Shown: positions 1-14,086, numbered from the stretch's first letter. The stretch: DNA of 64,000 nt from Episyrphus balteatus (GCF_945859705.1 NC_079137.1:82481150-82545149); one strand, 5' to 3'. Numbers and translations are program-made. The notes: a model not told the origin generated them from the letters alone.

Positions 1-648
1 GGTTCTTCTAATATTTGTGTTCTGAAATTTTTTTATTTGAAACGCGGGTTAGAATGTATCATAGTCTGGAGCCTCGGATGTGATAAATATCGAACTCATG
101 AATGATGTAGAGGTATTTATATTGGAATGAAGAACATTTTTCTTCCGGTTCCCACTGCGCCTACACAAATAAAACGATAAGTGAGATTGTGCATAGATTA
201 ACGGTGTTTATTTTATAGTTATTTTAAGTGGAATGTTCTCTCTTAAGTTGTTGGTACTCAATTTAATAACTTAATAAATTATTATTAGGCTTGTTTTGCT
301 TGACATTTTTTAAAGTGATTGGATAGTTGTCATTGTGTCATCAATAAAATAGGGTGTGATTTTAGAAATGTGTAAAACTAAACAAAGTTGCGGATTTATA
401 TGTTCATTTAGTTTTGGTTCAACTGGAGATAAGAAAAGATAGATAAGATTAAGTCCTTTTAGCTCAGTGCAAATAGAATTGCAGTAGTAAATGCACACAA
501 ATATAAACTCTAACTATCATAAAAATTTAGATGGCATTTGGCTCAGGTGGTTTGCTTTGAACCAAGCCATTATTGAGCATTATTTAATTCGATAAACCAA
601 AGTGGTTGTCGAACAAACCTAATGAGCATCTATTTGACAATTATGCCC
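1..648. other. intergenic, no gene seen
   Basis: AT-rich sequence with only short chance reading frames and no recognisable domain, RNA or element end. Confidence 0.6.
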
Positions 649-1393
649 ATCTCCACTGTCACTATATCTAGATTTAGCGTAGGAGACTAATGTCGTTTTC
701 TATTGACGAATCTCAGAATGAGATTTGTGAATTTGACAGCTGAAAGGGGGGGTGAAGAGGGGAAATAGTGGACGAATCTCAAATTTCATGATCATTTTGC
801 GTCTTGAGATTCAAAAAAATGACAAAAAAATGAATCTGAGATTCAAGAATCTGATTCTGGATTTTTATCAAGATTCACGCATACAAACACACGCACTTGT
901 TTTATTTTTTTTATACGCACAGATTTCGCACACAATTACAAAACTAGATTTCATATTCTATTTGCAGTGGATAATCTGAGAATTTTTAACAAAAATCTCA
1001 AAAGTCAATAGAAAACGACATAAAATGGTGTCTCCACTGACATGAGATGATTTATGAGAAGATTTATTTTGACAGTTCTACAAAAATCGGATTGTTATTT
1101 CAATGCTTCTGGATGAAAAAAATCCTACATACTTCTTCGCTGCCTTAATCTTTTATTGAATTTATTAAACGCAAAAAGTTTCCAATATTTCGCAAAATCG
1201 TGAGAAAATTATTAAAAGAAAATGAGTGCACCAAAATCGATTTGTTTGGATATGTTTGATTTCCCTATTTTCGATTTTCAAGTAGATTTTGACGAGGTTT
1301 TGAGGAGATTTATATTCATAATGGTAAATCACATGATTTAGAGGAGGATTTATGTAAATCACCCTAAATGTAGATTTAGGTGTCAGTGGAGAT
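649..1393. mobile_element. MITE family with ATCTCCACTG ends (complete copy plus left fragment)
   Basis: The right end (about 1380-1393) is the inverted complement of the motif TCTCCACTGACA at 1031 and of a related end ATCTCCACTGTCAC at 649. The simplest reading is a complete copy of about 363 bp at 1031-1393 and a left-end fragment at 649-687 in the same orientation, separated by a different element. Internal sequence is AT-rich and non-coding. No convincing target-site duplication was found. Confidence 0.5.
691..1020. mobile_element. 330-bp MITE with TAA target duplication
   Basis: Perfect 16-bp terminal inverted repeats (691-706 and 1005-1020, beginning TGTCGTTTTC) are flanked on both sides by TAA (688-690 and 1021-1023). 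The interior has no transposase frame. Ends plus a 3-bp TA-rich duplication suggest a non-autonomous PIF/Harbinger-type element, but the class is inferred only from the duplication length. Confidence 0.7.
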
Positions 1394-1590
1394 TAGGCAT
1401 TATCCGCTGCATTTAATTAGCGTAAAAAAATGCACTCAGCGCTAAACTGATTAAAATCAAGAAATCTGAAAATTTTTGTTTTAGGGGAGTATTAAATGGA
1501 ACATTAAAGTTGAAAGAAAATTGAGAAATAGCATAGAAATAGTATTTATATTTCTTGTTCACTAACCCAAAGTAGAAACTAGTAAATTTA

Positions 1591-2598
1591 GGGTGATTTT
1601 GTTCACTAGAAGTTAAACATAACTTGAGGATTTTTATCTTTAACTTCTGAATTTGGTTTTATTCACTAAAAGTTGACGTTTTTAACTTTTGATTTTCAAC
1701 TCGAGAGTTTATCAACTTTCGGTTTTCTTAACTTCCGGAAAAAGTAGAAGTTTGCCGACAAAACTTGGGAGTTTGCTTCAAAATGTTTTTTTTTTTATTT
1801 TTCTGTCAAAATTTTGTTTGTTTATTGTGAAAAAAAATAATGTGCCAAAGCAACACAATTTTGGCATTACCTTTTCTTTTGAGAGGAATCAATGCAAAAT
1901 GTTGCCCCGCTAGTTTAAAGAAAAAAATTCAAGAACAAAACAAAAACTAAAACCATTTTTTTTCTTATGTATTTTATTAAAACCTTAAAATAAAATATTC
2001 TGTCTACGAAAATATTCAATATTTTTTTGATGGCATGGGTTTGCAGCAAGTTATTTTTCTAGATTTCTTGTTAAAAAATTCTGCTTAAGGTCACTGGATG
2101 CGACGCACGGACGTTTGAATATTTTCACTTCTATACAATTACAGGAACTTCAATTATAATTCTGCACTTAATATTTTTTTGAAATTGGATTGCTTTGGAT
2201 TTGAAAATCTTGAAAAACGGTGCGGCGTGCGTACAATCGGACAAAAATAGATTAGTTATTACTTATAAATTACACAAACCAAATAAATTTAAATACCGAT
2301 TAAAAATTTCTTTAAAACAAATTTGACATTTTCAACACAAGAACGAACAAATTACAAAAAACTTCGATTAAAATGACATTGAACTGGCAGTATTTGTTTG
2401 TGCTGTCACAAATATCCTAGGGATATTTTTTAAACTGAAAGTTGGCCAACTTTTGTTTTACAAACTCGAGAGTTGAGAAAACGATAGTGAACAAAATCAA
2501 TTCTCAACTTTTGTTTTAACTCTCAAGTTATAGTCAACTCTCAGGTTTGTCAACTTGAGAGTTTGCTACAAGTTGAGCAATAGTGAACAAAATGGCCC
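1591..2598. mobile_element. 1.0-kb foldback-like MITE with TTA target duplication
   Basis: The ends at 1591 (GGGTGATTTTGTTCACTA) and 2598 (inverted GGGCCATTTTGTTCACTA) match at 16 of 18 bases. They are flanked by TTA at 1588-1590 and 2599-2601. Sub-terminal sequence contains many inverted AACTT/CTCGAGAGTT units, so much of the element can fold back. There is no transposase. The GGG start with a 3-bp TTA duplication fits PIF/Harbinger-derived MITEs. Confidence 0.75.
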
Positions 2599-2601
2599 TT
2601 A

Positions 2602-4390
2602 GAATACAGAAAGTTGTCCTTAATTGTTCCCTTGTCACCGGAAACTTCTTCCGAACTTCCGGACTTCAGTATTTAATTTTGAAGCAATTAACTGATATGA
2701 CATTCACATATACAGATGACATGCTATTCAATAACGTTTGCCCCGAACAAAAAACTACCCTCAACTTAATTTGGACATTAAGAAGTGAAATTTTAAACAT
2801 CATATCTTTTCGAGCACAGCCAATTATGACAATTAAATCGGTTAATTTTTCCAACCATAAGTCATAAGATTTCTCCACTAACGGCATTGTGTTTATTGTC
2901 TTCGTCTGCATCTCTTCTCCAATTTTTGTTGAGAAAGCATCTCAAGTATGGTGGAATTGTTTGAAAACACAGTACCTATAAACGGAGGTCTTTCATGTTG
3001 CGGTCATAAAAATTAAAAAGGCTCAGCGAGTACTCACATGCTGATGTGGTGTATGTTAATTGTATATATTTTTTTTTTTTTTGTTATTATTTTACTAGCA
3101 TATTCCAGAAGTCCATTCACTCTTTTATAATGCAATTAATTCTCAACGTTGGCCAAACTTTATGTATGTATATATCACAGGCTACAAACAAACATCCAAA
3201 GCAGACTTGCCGTCGTCGTCGACGGTCGTCGTTGTGCCAGTTTAAGCGAGCCAACAACACAGTTTTCTATTTCGTAACACCTATTCATGCTAAATGTAAC
3301 CTCATAACTCAGCTCAAAAACTTGGCTACACTTTAAAGTTGACCTGCAATGCAATGCCGGTTTGTCTTTGGCTTGGCTTGGCCTGGATGCAACAACGGTG
3401 CGGTGCAGCGCGGCAGTGGCCACTCTGTAAGCCAAATGGACAACTGCGCATAAATCTACACAAGCTAGCTCTTGTAGCGAAAAAAAATATTGAAAAATTG
3501 TGTTCATTTTCAAAATGCAAATCCAAATAATCAAAGTTTATAGCCAACACAGGTTTTCATTTCGTTTATCTTAATCTGTTTTTATTGCATCATGAAATAA
3601 TATATAAATCGCTAACCCAAAAAGTTTGGGAGGAGGGATACAGGGGAACAAGGCGCAAAAGTCAAAATACTCTTGAGAGCGGAACAGTTGAAGGTGTAAT
3701 TGCGCTTGCGCACCTTTCCCATCATAGCATAGCAGGTTCATTCTCCAACGTAAACCAGAGCAAATTTTGTATCGAATTAAAGCTCTTTTTGAAAAAGAAG
3801 GAGGCTCAGCCAAATATTAATTGGGCGTTCAAAACAACCTTTTCATCTGCAAAGTCGTAAAACGATCTCAAGCCACACTTTGCAGTCGAATAGTAACCTA
3901 ATGATGTAATTCATATAAATAAAAATAAAGAATCTGTCTATAAGGTATTCGTTGCGCTCGCTGCTGGGTAAGCTCGAATTCAAATTCATTAATGTGCGTC
4001 GTAATTTCTTGTTAGTGCAGTGGTTCCACACGTATAGCTTTATCTTTAATCACTTTAAAGATAAAGTGTTATGGTCTCTGTGTAAAATGCCCCTCTTCAT
4101 TAAGGTATGTTTGATTTTATACATCACTTACAAACCAATAGAAGAAAATACAAATATTTCAAACCATTGTTGTATAAAGTTTGTTTATTTTTTGCCCCAT
4201 TTATACAAATGAAGTTGTTAGTAATTTTGTCACACAACTGTCAAAAATGCTGTTGTCATAATACTGGCAGAGAATGAACAAGGAACCCTTTATAAAAGCT
4301 GAACACATTGTATGACGATAAAATGTCAGATTTTAAAGGAACTCGCAATGACAGGATTATGGTACTAAACCCGAACGCGACTATTTATTT
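2602..4390. other. intergenic, no gene seen
   Basis: Several 60-120 codon frames occur on both strands around 3.0-4.2 kb, but they overlap one another, lack splice context and show no domain. A GTCGTC-rich patch at about 3209-3233 is low-complexity. Nothing here can be called. Confidence 0.5.
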
Positions 4391-4392
4391 TA

Positions 4393-4497
4393 GCTGCGTT
4401 CCTTGGGGGCATCTATTTACTGCTTAGTACTTAGAGTTGCTTTCAACTACTATTTCTCTATTGAAAAAGTAGATAAATGTTCCCAAAGGAACGCAGC
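4393..4497. mobile_element. 105-bp MITE with GCTGCGTTCC ends
   Basis: The left end at 4393 (GCTGCGTTCCTTGGG) is matched by its inverted complement ending at 4497, and the similarity continues inward with mismatches. TA flanks both ends (4391-4392 and 4498-4499), compatible with a Tc1/mariner-type duplication. No coding capacity. Confidence 0.6.
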
Positions 4498-4499
4498 TA

Positions 4500-6158
4500 A
4501 TATACACCATGTGTATTTTGACATTTCTCTAAAAGAGGCGCGTCCCACAAATAGTTGCTTTCCATAAATAAATCAAAAGATATTTTAGGTGGAATACAAA
4601 AACTCGTGTGTTTTTTGATTTTTTGGATATTTTTGAAACAAATATTTTACGAGTTTTTAAAAAATTTTAGTAACAAAGTTGTAAAAAGATATCTATTTCC
4701 AAATATAATCGAAAATTGATTTATATTTTTTTCTAACAGTTATATCTTTTTGACAGCTAAGCTTGAAATTCGTAGCCATTTTCCAATTAAAAAGAAATTC
4801 GAACAAATCTAAAAAAAAATAGGGTATGGTATGAATTATTCAGAAAACTCTTATATTCATCTCTCAAGATTATAACTTGTTCACGGTTTTAATTCAAATT
4901 GGGGCACGTTCACGCTTTGAATTGGCCACGGTAATAAAATGACGATTAAATGCAGACGATGAAAAGAAGATCAAAAGAAAACAATATGAGTTGAAAATAA
5001 AGTATATGAGATCAATCTTGAAGCTTTCTTTTTATGGTGTAGTTTATGGTTACACTGGATCTTACAACTTCGTCATAGCTTTAATTAAAAATATGAAGAA
5101 ATAAACAATTTGTTTGTATTCTTTATTCAAGATACTTCAAAATTAACGGTTTTATTCTATTCTGATTTCAAGTTTCTAACTTGGAACAATCTTTCCTTAT
5201 ACAATCAATAAAGTATTGTAGTAGAATTCTCTTCTATAGCTTGAATAATAAGTTCACTGCATTACATCACATCTTTAGACGAATGAGCCATTCACTGATA
5301 TTTTAATGCACAATTTTGCAGAATAACCAAGTCTGCATAAAAGGGTCAGTCCAGAGAAACAGGTATCGAGAAGAGCCTATGGGAAAGAACGGTTCTATAG
5401 ACTTTGAGCCATTAGCCTCACTTAATAACTTACATATACTTGATACTTCTCGTATCCATTCATGTATATTATACATTGTATACGTATACCTAGTATATAT
5501 TTATGCCCCTGTTACCAACTTGATTCGACACAAAGCTTATATCCACAGCCTTATAGCCAAAGCAAAGATATATGTTTGGATCTTATGCGTTTTTAATTAT
5601 GATTGCATTCGGACGAGAAAATGCATGCGCATCAACATATAAAACTGGTATGTCTGCACATACACACTTACACATTTATTCCACATCCTACATTCATTCT
5701 GATGCTTGGTCCAAAGGTGACTCATCTTATATTATGTATGTTGGAAGTTGGAACCTCTACCTACCTATATGGATTGACTGGCCGTTCATGGTGGAGAATG
5801 TGCGCATGAACTTGAGATGAAGATCTTTTCTTTCCTGAATATGAAGACCCAAAGCATCTTCACAAGTTCTGTATATTCCTGTGTTCCTTGTGTATAGAAA
5901 AGACGTGCGGTGTATGGGTTTCGCGATTTCTTTTCCTGAAACTGGTCAAAGTGTTTTGTTTTTGTTATTTTTTTGTGAGAAGTCTAAGGGAATTTTGTGT
6001 GGGTCTGTCATAACGAGCATCGTGTTGCGAAGTTATTATTTTCTTCCTTTATTTTTTTTTTTTATTAAAATGATGTATAAAAACTTTATCATAAATTATC
6101 ATTAAGAAAAAAAAAATTGATTTTTTTTTATGAATTATAATGAATGACTTTCACACAG
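4500..6158. other. intergenic or rols intron, no exon seen
   Basis: This sequence lies directly upstream of the first recognised rols exon, so it may be intron if N-terminal exons lie outside the window. Short frames around 5316-6105 show no domain or codon signature. Confidence 0.5.
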
Positions 6159-9100
6159 AATCGCCAGGAGTCGATATCACCAGATTTTCGATATGCTAGC
6201 GTTGGCAAATTACCCAAATCATTAAGTTCCACGAATGGAGGAACAATCGCCACAACACTACCAACACCAACAACAACACAACAAGCATCAACAACTGCCA
6301 CCACAACATCATCTTCAGGCAATGACAATAACAACAGCTTTGGAGAAATCGCTAATGCTACAGCAGCAGCATTTGCTACACCACCACCGACTAGAAGAAG
6401 ATTTTTCAATCATAAAAATTTAAGGAGTGCACTGACCGGTGGTCATCGGAGAACGGCATCTAATGGTTGTCCAATTGATACGTCATCAATTTTATCTGGT
6501 AAGTGATGGTTGGAATATGATGGTTAATTAAATAAATATTGTATCTTTAACAAAAAGAAGAGGAGGAGGAAGGGGATGGGTTTATCAATTTATTTCAAGG
6601 ATAGTACACTATGGGACAAAAAATGTTTTTATAGTCTTTTTGAATTTCATAGGATACAAGTTTATTGCAATTAATATTGAGAGAGAGAACACTCAACAAA
6701 GCTCAATTCCTTCAATTTTAAGGTTAACTAACTAACTAATTTTAACGGTCACTCTGGTGTATGTGTAACATTTTTTTTAATCAACTTTTTGTTGGTAAAG
6801 AAAAATGTTTCTTTTGCTTGATAACTAATAAATCCAACTGAACTTTGTAGATCATTTTCATTTGGTAGGCTGAATCATGTTTACTCGCATTCATACTGCT
6901 GTTTTCTTTTTCGGAATGAACATTATTATTGCCATTGTTTAGATGTTTAGATGCGAATAACTCAGCACCCAAACTCTTAAGAAACTTATGGTTTTTAGTT
7001 ATGAATAGAGCTTAAAAAGCCTTTTCTTTTGATGTCTCACTCGATGGGTTTTGAAGAAATTTTTGAAATTGTATATTTTTTTGGCAATTTCTTTTTCGAA
7101 AATCAAAAAAAAAATCGATATTTAATTTTTTACCTCTATGCATAGCCCAGTTGATAATGGACTCATATCTCCAATTCAAAACCAATTTCACGACTTTGGT
7201 CAAAAGATATCGGCATTGGAAAGTAAGACAAAAATAAGAAAAATAAATGTTTGGTTGGAAATATTTCAGGAACCACCTCGAAAAAACTTTTGATTTTAGT
7301 TATTTATAAAGCTTAAACAGGTCTTCGTTTTTATGTCTCTCTCGTTAGATTTGTACGAAATTAAAAAAAAGGACAAGAGCCCAACTAAAATTTTGAGCTT
7401 CGTTAAAGGTATTACAGAAGCTACATTTCAGCTTCTTTTTAAAATTAGTAAGGTTGTTGGGCATGGAAAAAGGAGAACGTTATACAAATTTGACCCTTTA
7501 TAAGGATGTACTTATAAGGTCTATTAGAAGCTCAAACGAAGATTTATCGAAGCTCTAGCAAAGCTTTGAGATTTGACAGATAGCTTCGAAAGAACTTGTA
7601 CAGCTTGTATATATATACATGTGTCTTATAGAAATTAAAAAAACTTCAAAAACAAAAAAGAAATTTTCTTTTTCAATTGGTTTTGATTTGATTTTAAATC
7701 ATGAATTTTATCTTTTAAGCCTAGTACGCTGCTGAAGCGAAACGAAAAATTTTGAAGTCTCCAAAGTCAACAGCGCTCATGTTAACAAAAAACATACCAT
7801 CGGGATTATAGCAAAGTAAAAATTATGAAAATACATCAGAAAATAAGTTTAAAAGCAAAAACAAAACAAATTTAATTTCGTTCAAGATTTCGTTAACGAA
7901 ATGTTGTACGCTGCAGTTCAAATATAGCAGATGTCAAAAAAAAAAATTCCGAGCTAGATTATTCAATATCAAAAACCAAAAATCAAATACAAAACTGAGT
8001 AATTTCTGTAAAGCTTCTATAAATTCATTGACCAAGCTTATCCTAAAAACAAGCTTTCTTCGGTTAAGTTTCTTTAACAGTATTTTAACAACTTATTAGA
8101 AATTGTTAAACAAGTTCGAACCTCTATAAGCAATTAAATTCTGAAGCAAACTCAATACAAGCTGTATAAAAAGTAGTACCTGCGAGACTTCAATTTATAG
8201 AAGCTGTTCTATTAGTTGGGAGGTGATTTTTAGTTAGAGCATGTTCTTACAATAATAATTCTTCGAATTCATTTCTTTATTGTTAACAAAATTTAACTTT
8301 AACTTTGTCTCAATTTCTTAAAGTTGTTTGTTCCATAGTGTACCTTAACCAAAACTCTTTTCAATTTATTCTCTCTTTTATGGTTATACTCCACAATACT
8401 TTTCAATCGCATGCCTTACTTTTATAGTACATAATATAAATGGTAAATGTACTATCGCCTAGTTTAAGTCTTCTCTTATTATCCATATGTATCATCTCAT
8501 ATTAAAAGGTAACAATAATAATCCATTGGAAACATCAACATGCTCCGATTCTGTTGTTACTCGCCGTCGCCGTAAGGCATTGAATAACAGTAATCTGAAC
8601 GGTGGAAGTAGTGAAAATCGGTTGAATCGATTAAGTTTGGCCGGAACATCAATCTATGCTGGGCACCTATCATCGCTGGTCTTTGGAAAGATCAAATCTC
8701 TGTGGAATGTGAATTCGTCGACCACAAGTTCGGGCCTAAATCAGTTAGCAGGCAGGAAACTTATATTCATATATTACCTCGAGTGTTTTTTTATTTTTCT
8801 TTATTTCACTTCCTTGCATGATAAATTTAACTATATTTCTTAAGCATGTTGTGGTTTGGTTGTATTTTTGAGTTTGTTGTTATTATTTATTTCTAACAGA
8901 TGTCGCCACTATTCAAATATTTTCAGCATGATGCGTTTTGAATTATGAGAATTGCTTCTTTTTTAAAATGTCTTTATATTAAATTCCATTCGTAACGTGA
9001 ATTTGTAACGAACCTCAAAAAATCACGAAATCCAATGTAACGGAATTCGTAACAAATCTACGATACGAATGAAATTCATGATAAAGACGAAAAAACACAG

Positions 9101-12100
9101 TTTTGCAAAGCTTTTTCTTAATTGTTTTTATTTTTCTCCACCAGGTGGCGTTGGAGACGGTTTAAATTCGCCCTCTGTATCGAATGGCAAGCAACAAAAT
9201 GAAGAGGAACTTCGAACTAGACTCGGTCTTCTCCTCGACACAGGAAAATCTAGCAGCTCGACAAACATCAGTCCCGACTCACAAACCCTTACCGAGTCCT
9301 CCGAGTACACCGAAACCAATAACCGTTTCAAATCAAAAGACTACAACAAGACATTCGGTAGTCAATTTTCGGTGGCCGCTAAAGATGAAGTTGGAAGTAT
9401 TGCTGGAAAATTCAAAGCATTTTCCATCAACGAACGCTCTGATGGATTTGACTGTCCCAAATTGCGAAAGACAATGGTCAGACGATCGGCCAGATCGCAA
9501 CTTCGCAATACTGCTGGGATCTATAAGTCAAGTCCGGCACAAGCCGTTCAACTTGCCCTTAAACCGTTATTTTTCGAAGTTCCACTTCAAGAACCCGATC
9601 CACCTTTCATTGGGCGCCAGTGGCTTTTACGAGAACTATCAAACATTCTCACAACAACCGAAACTCCTGGAGTACTGATAAATGGTAACCCTGGAACAGG
9701 CAAAACCGCCTTAGTTCTGCAGCTTGTCGAGTACTCATGTTTCGGTCGACGCAAGGATGTCCCCTACACTGAGACCGATGGAATCTATTGCCAGATTAAT
9801 ATTGGCCATGATAGGCTGAAAGCTCTTGCCTCTCATATTGTTGGCTATCATTTTTGCCAAGCTGACACGAATTTAACCTGTCTGGTGCCAGATTTCGTGC
9901 ATTCTCTTGCCGCCCAGCTCTGCCAGGCTCCACAATTGGTTGCCTACCGGCAGTACCTCATAAATGAGCCACACCTTCAGAATATACTTTGCGTGAAAGA
10001 GTGCATTGCCGATGCTGAGAGAGTTATGCGAATGGCCATCCTAGAACCACTGACCATTTTAAAACGTTCTGGGAAAATCGCCTCAAAAACTTGTGTCATC
10101 CTTATCGATGCTTTGTGTGAAGCTGAATATCATCGACCCGATCATGGTCATACAATTGGAACATTTCTTGCCAAAATGACACAGTACTTTCCTTCATGGC
10201 TGAAAGTAGTTGCTACTGTTCGGACACAGATGTTGGAGCTCGTTAAGGGACTCTCTTTCACTAAGATGACTCTCGATAGCTGGGCTTCAAATGATCTCCT
10301 ACAAAAAGACATGCTCGATTACATCACATTCCGAGTTAATCATAGCGCCGAAATTCAGAATAACATTTCTGGCACTATTAAAGAACACACTTCGGGACAA
10401 TTGAAGTTTATTGGCCATCTTCAGGCGTTAACCAAAGGTTCGTTTTTGTATGCCAAACTAATTCTAGATCTCATCGAACGTGGACAATTGGTGATTAAGT
10501 CGACAAGTTACAAAGTGCTGCCAGTTTCCTTGGCGCAAATATTCTTACTGCACTTTAATCTGAGATTCCCGACTGGTTCGAGCTTTGAAAAAGCTTCTCC
10601 AATTCTGAATGTGTGCCTTGCTGCGCTTTACCCACTGACACTGAATGCCATTTACTATACGATATGTGCTCTCAAGACCGATGAGATCATGAGCTGGGAT
10701 GAATTTCTACAGCGTTTCAAACTCCTCGATGGTTTTTTGGTCAAGCGCATAGATAACACTTATATGTTTTTCCATCCATCGTTTAGAGAGTGGCTTATCA
10801 GGAGAGATGATGGCGAGTCAATGAAGTTCTTGTGCGATTTCAGACTTGGCCATGCAGCTATTGCTTTCCGGTTGTCAAGACTACAGCCACCTCTTGACCC
10901 AGAGCAAACCTTAGAACTGGGCCATCATATTCTGAAAGCTCACATCTATCGGAATTCCAAAGGTCCACCATCACCAAGGGATATGCAGTCGTTTTGGATT
11001 GCAAGCGTCACAGACTCAATATCGGCAGCTTTAGGCTCCTTGCGGAATGTCTACAATCCAAACATGAAGGTGTCACGGCTACTTCTTCTGGCCGGTGCCT
11101 CGCCGCATTACCAAACAGAGTTTATGGGTGATGCAACAATACTTTGTATAGCTGCCCATGAGGGAATAGTTCCCATGGTTAGTTTGCTGTTAGAATTTGG
11201 AGCTGATGTTGAAAAGACAAACAGTCAAGGTTGTACACCTTTGATTTTGGCCGCAATGAAAGGTCATTGTGATGTTTTGCGTCTTTTGGTTGCTGCCGGC
11301 AGCAGCCTGGGACAGACAGACACTACCCAGAGGTGTGCGTTGGTTCATGCTGCGAGAACTGGAAGACTGAATGTTGTGAAGTATTTGCTGGCAAGTGACT
11401 GGACACCGAGACAGAGCAGCAATGACATAAGTCTGGAGAAGGCTATGCAGCAGGCTTTAATAGGAGCTGCATCGCAAGATCACACAACAATTGTGGAAGA
11501 CTTGTTGGAAATGGAGAATGTCTATATTAATGACATTGAGCCGTTGAGCGGCGAAACAGCTTTAACAGCGGCTGCTAGAAATGGATGTGTCGATACTGTG
11601 GCAGTGTTGCTGTCTCGGGGAGGTAAAGTCGATGGGAGGAATAAATTCGGTGCGACCCCACTTTGGTTAACAGTGAAGGAAGGTCACTGGGCGGTTGCGG
11701 AAAAACTGCTTCAGAACGGAGCTCAAATCGACGAAGCAGTAATTCCCACTAAGAAAACTCCTTTGATGATAGCTGCCGAAGAGGGTCTAATAGGAATATT
11801 AGAGCTTCTCATCGATCGAGGTGCTTCAATTGACTCGGAAGACTCTGAAGGCTTTACGGCTTTATCTTGGGCGTGTTTGCGGGGCAGGCATACTGCTGCC
11901 AAATGTTTGATTGAAAAAGGCTGTGACAAGGAGCATGCCGATAACAATGGTCGCACACCACTCGATCTTGCCGCCTATCAGGGTTCCGCAAGTCTGGTGC
12001 AGTATCTGCTTGACCAAGGAGCCAAAATTGAGCATATCGATATAAACGGTATGCGGCCATTAGATAGGGCAATAGCTTGCCGAAATATCCAAGTTGTTCA

Positions 12101-12729
12101 GGTCTTTCTAAAGCGCGGAGCTAAATTAGGACCGACAACTTGGAGTATGGCCATGGGCAAACCAGAAATTTTGGTTGTCCTACTGAATAAGCTGCTAGAA
12201 GATGGCAATGTTTTGTATAGAAAAAATCGTTTCCAAGAAGCTGCTCATAGGTACCAGTATGCGCTGAAGAAGATCGCCAACATTGAAACTCTCTTGGACA
12301 AGAATTCTGTCTTCACGCAGCTTCGGGCAAACTTGTTGCTAAATCTTTCGCGGTGCAAGAGAAAATTAAATGTAAGTTTGTTTAAATATTAATAAACTTT
12401 TTTTTTTTAAATTGACTTGTATTATTTAGGAACTTGACGAATCAACAGAATTAGCCACACAAGCTATCGACCAGAAACCAACGAGCTACGAAGGTTACTA
12501 TGCCAGAGCTAAGGCTAAAATGGAACAAGGCCTACTAAATGATGCTTTAGTTGATGCAAATGAAGCCATGCAAAAGGCCGCCCAAAGCGGGGTCTTGCCA
12601 GAAGTTGTTGAAGTTTTGAGGCGAATTCAAAATGAATTACTTGTAAGAATTACTGAAGTCAACCACGGCAATAGCATGGCCAACGGTTGCAATGAGACTG
12701 AGTCTCAAAACGAAATGACCGACTTGTAG
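6159..12729 (+). CDS. rols: rolling pebbles / TANC-family scaffold protein (3' four exons)
   Basis: TANC/Rols proteins are large scaffolds; Drosophila Rols is needed for myoblast fusion. Exons are 6159-6498, 8509-8751, 9145-12371 and 12430-12729, which sum to 1,370 codons in one frame. The first exon is Ser/Thr/Asn/Gln-rich. The third carries a P-loop NTPase (Walker A GNPGTGKT at 9684-9707), then about ten ankyrin repeats (roughly 11.06-12.15 kb). The TPR region begins near 12.19 kb and crosses into the last exon. The protein ends in a polar tail (…NEMTDL). The frame is open at the 5' side from an acceptor at 6157-6158, so the N-terminal exons, including any RING finger, are upstream or outside the window; the ATG at 6144 lies inside the acceptor tract. 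The 8751/9145 junction needs a GC donor. Confidence 0.92.
7380..8220. mobile_element. 841-bp MITE (CCCAACTA family) in a rols intron
   Basis: Begins CCCAACTAAA and ends with the inverted TTAGTTGGG. AG dinucleotides flank both ends (7378-7379, 8221-8222). The same family occurs complete at 35537-36364 (with a TG/TG duplication) and truncated at 29036-29360. Internal sequence is rich in GAAGCTT-like inverted motifs and has no transposase frame. Confidence 0.75.
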
Positions 12730-13334
12730 GTTCTCTTAGAATTATATTTTAAAATGCTTCTTTATTTTTTTCTAAGTTTAACAAAAAATATTAAAAGTTT
12801 CTTTAAGGTCTATGTTTTTTTGAAAATATCTATGTAAACCTTTTGACTACATTTTCATGTTTCATGAAAATAAATAGACTATCGAGAATATTTTGTAGAA
12901 GTATATAACTATATATCATATTTTATTTAATTTCTTTTTAAATATTTATAAACTTTAATCTAAACATAAAAACACACCATGTATATATTTTGCATTGTAT
13001 TTTAGTTCACTATTCACCTATTTTTTTTTTTTTTTTTTTGTATTTTGTCACTGTATCATTTTGTATGTGTAATTTTATTTGTAATTTATAGATAAAAAAA
13101 AATATTTATATAAATATTCGTATGTATTTTTATAAAATAAAATATTCATAACTACGAATAGCATTGAAAATCAATTATTGAATTATAAATATAAATTTAA
13201 AAAAAAAATGTTTTATCAAAATAAATACAAAACAAAAAACGCGATTTTACTTTTTTTGTAATTTCTTATTGAATTTTCAATAATTATAATGTATAACATC
13301 AGTCCAAAAGTTTTCAATTCGAAAACATCAATAA
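12730..13334 (+). other. rols 3' UTR and downstream AT-rich spacer
   Basis: Follows the rols stop. AATAAA at 12869-12874 is the first good polyadenylation signal, with further AATAAA-like runs near 13137. No other gene seen. Confidence 0.6.
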
Positions 13335-13692
13335 CACTGGTCAATAAAATTGAACTTTTTTTTGCCACAAGAACCAAAATATACTTTTCTGAAAATTTTT
13401 GAAGTGCTGAACTCGAATTTGAAGTCAGAAAAATTTGATTGCCTCCGTTTTAGAAGTATTACCGTTATAAAGTGACAAAAAACATAATTTTGGTAGTCTT
13501 CGAGGCTATATTTGTATCTTGTATGTCTGGTAATTTATTGCAAATAAATTTATAACGGTTCCTATGAGAACTTACATAGTTTCTTCTTTCAAAAACTGTT
13601 TAAATCTTTCCGATATCTTTTTTATTGCCCGAGATATCTTAGGTTTATGTTAATAACTTAAAAACAAACTTAACTTTAGCTAATGATTAAGT

Positions 13693-13973
13693 CACTGGTC
13701 AACAAGGTTTATGGCACAAGAACCAAAATATATTTTTCTGAAGGTTTTTGTGGTGCTGAACTCGAATCCGGAATCAGAAAAGTTCTATTAGCCTCCGTTC
13801 TTGAAATAACACCGTTATAAAAAAAACCTTTATATTGCATTTTATAAGGGTAATATTTCAAGAACGGGGACTAATAGAATTTTTCTGATTTCGGATTATC
13901 AACACCCCAAAAATCTTCAGAAATGTATATTTTAGTTCTTGTGGCAAAAAAAGTTAAATTTGGTTGACCAGTG
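13693..13973. mobile_element. 281-bp full palindromic MITE, complete copy
   Basis: Starts CACTGGTCAACAAGG and ends with the inverted TTGACCAGTG. The two arms are near-complementary along nearly the whole length (CACAAGAACC, CCGTTCTTGAAAT and their complements), so single strands can form one long hairpin. Non-coding. Confidence 0.7.
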
Positions 13974-14086
13974 CTATTTTTGAGCCAAATCTTAAGATAT
14001 CTCGGGTAATAAAAGAGATATCGGCACCGTCACAGATTTCTTTTTTTGATCAATTACCTCACATAAAAACATGACCTCGAAAACAG

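Noticed and set aside
6144..6158. ATG at 6144 as the rols start codon
   Set aside because: It lies within a typical acceptor tract (TTTCACACAG), and TANC/Rols proteins normally have long N-terminal regions, so it is more likely an internal exon border.
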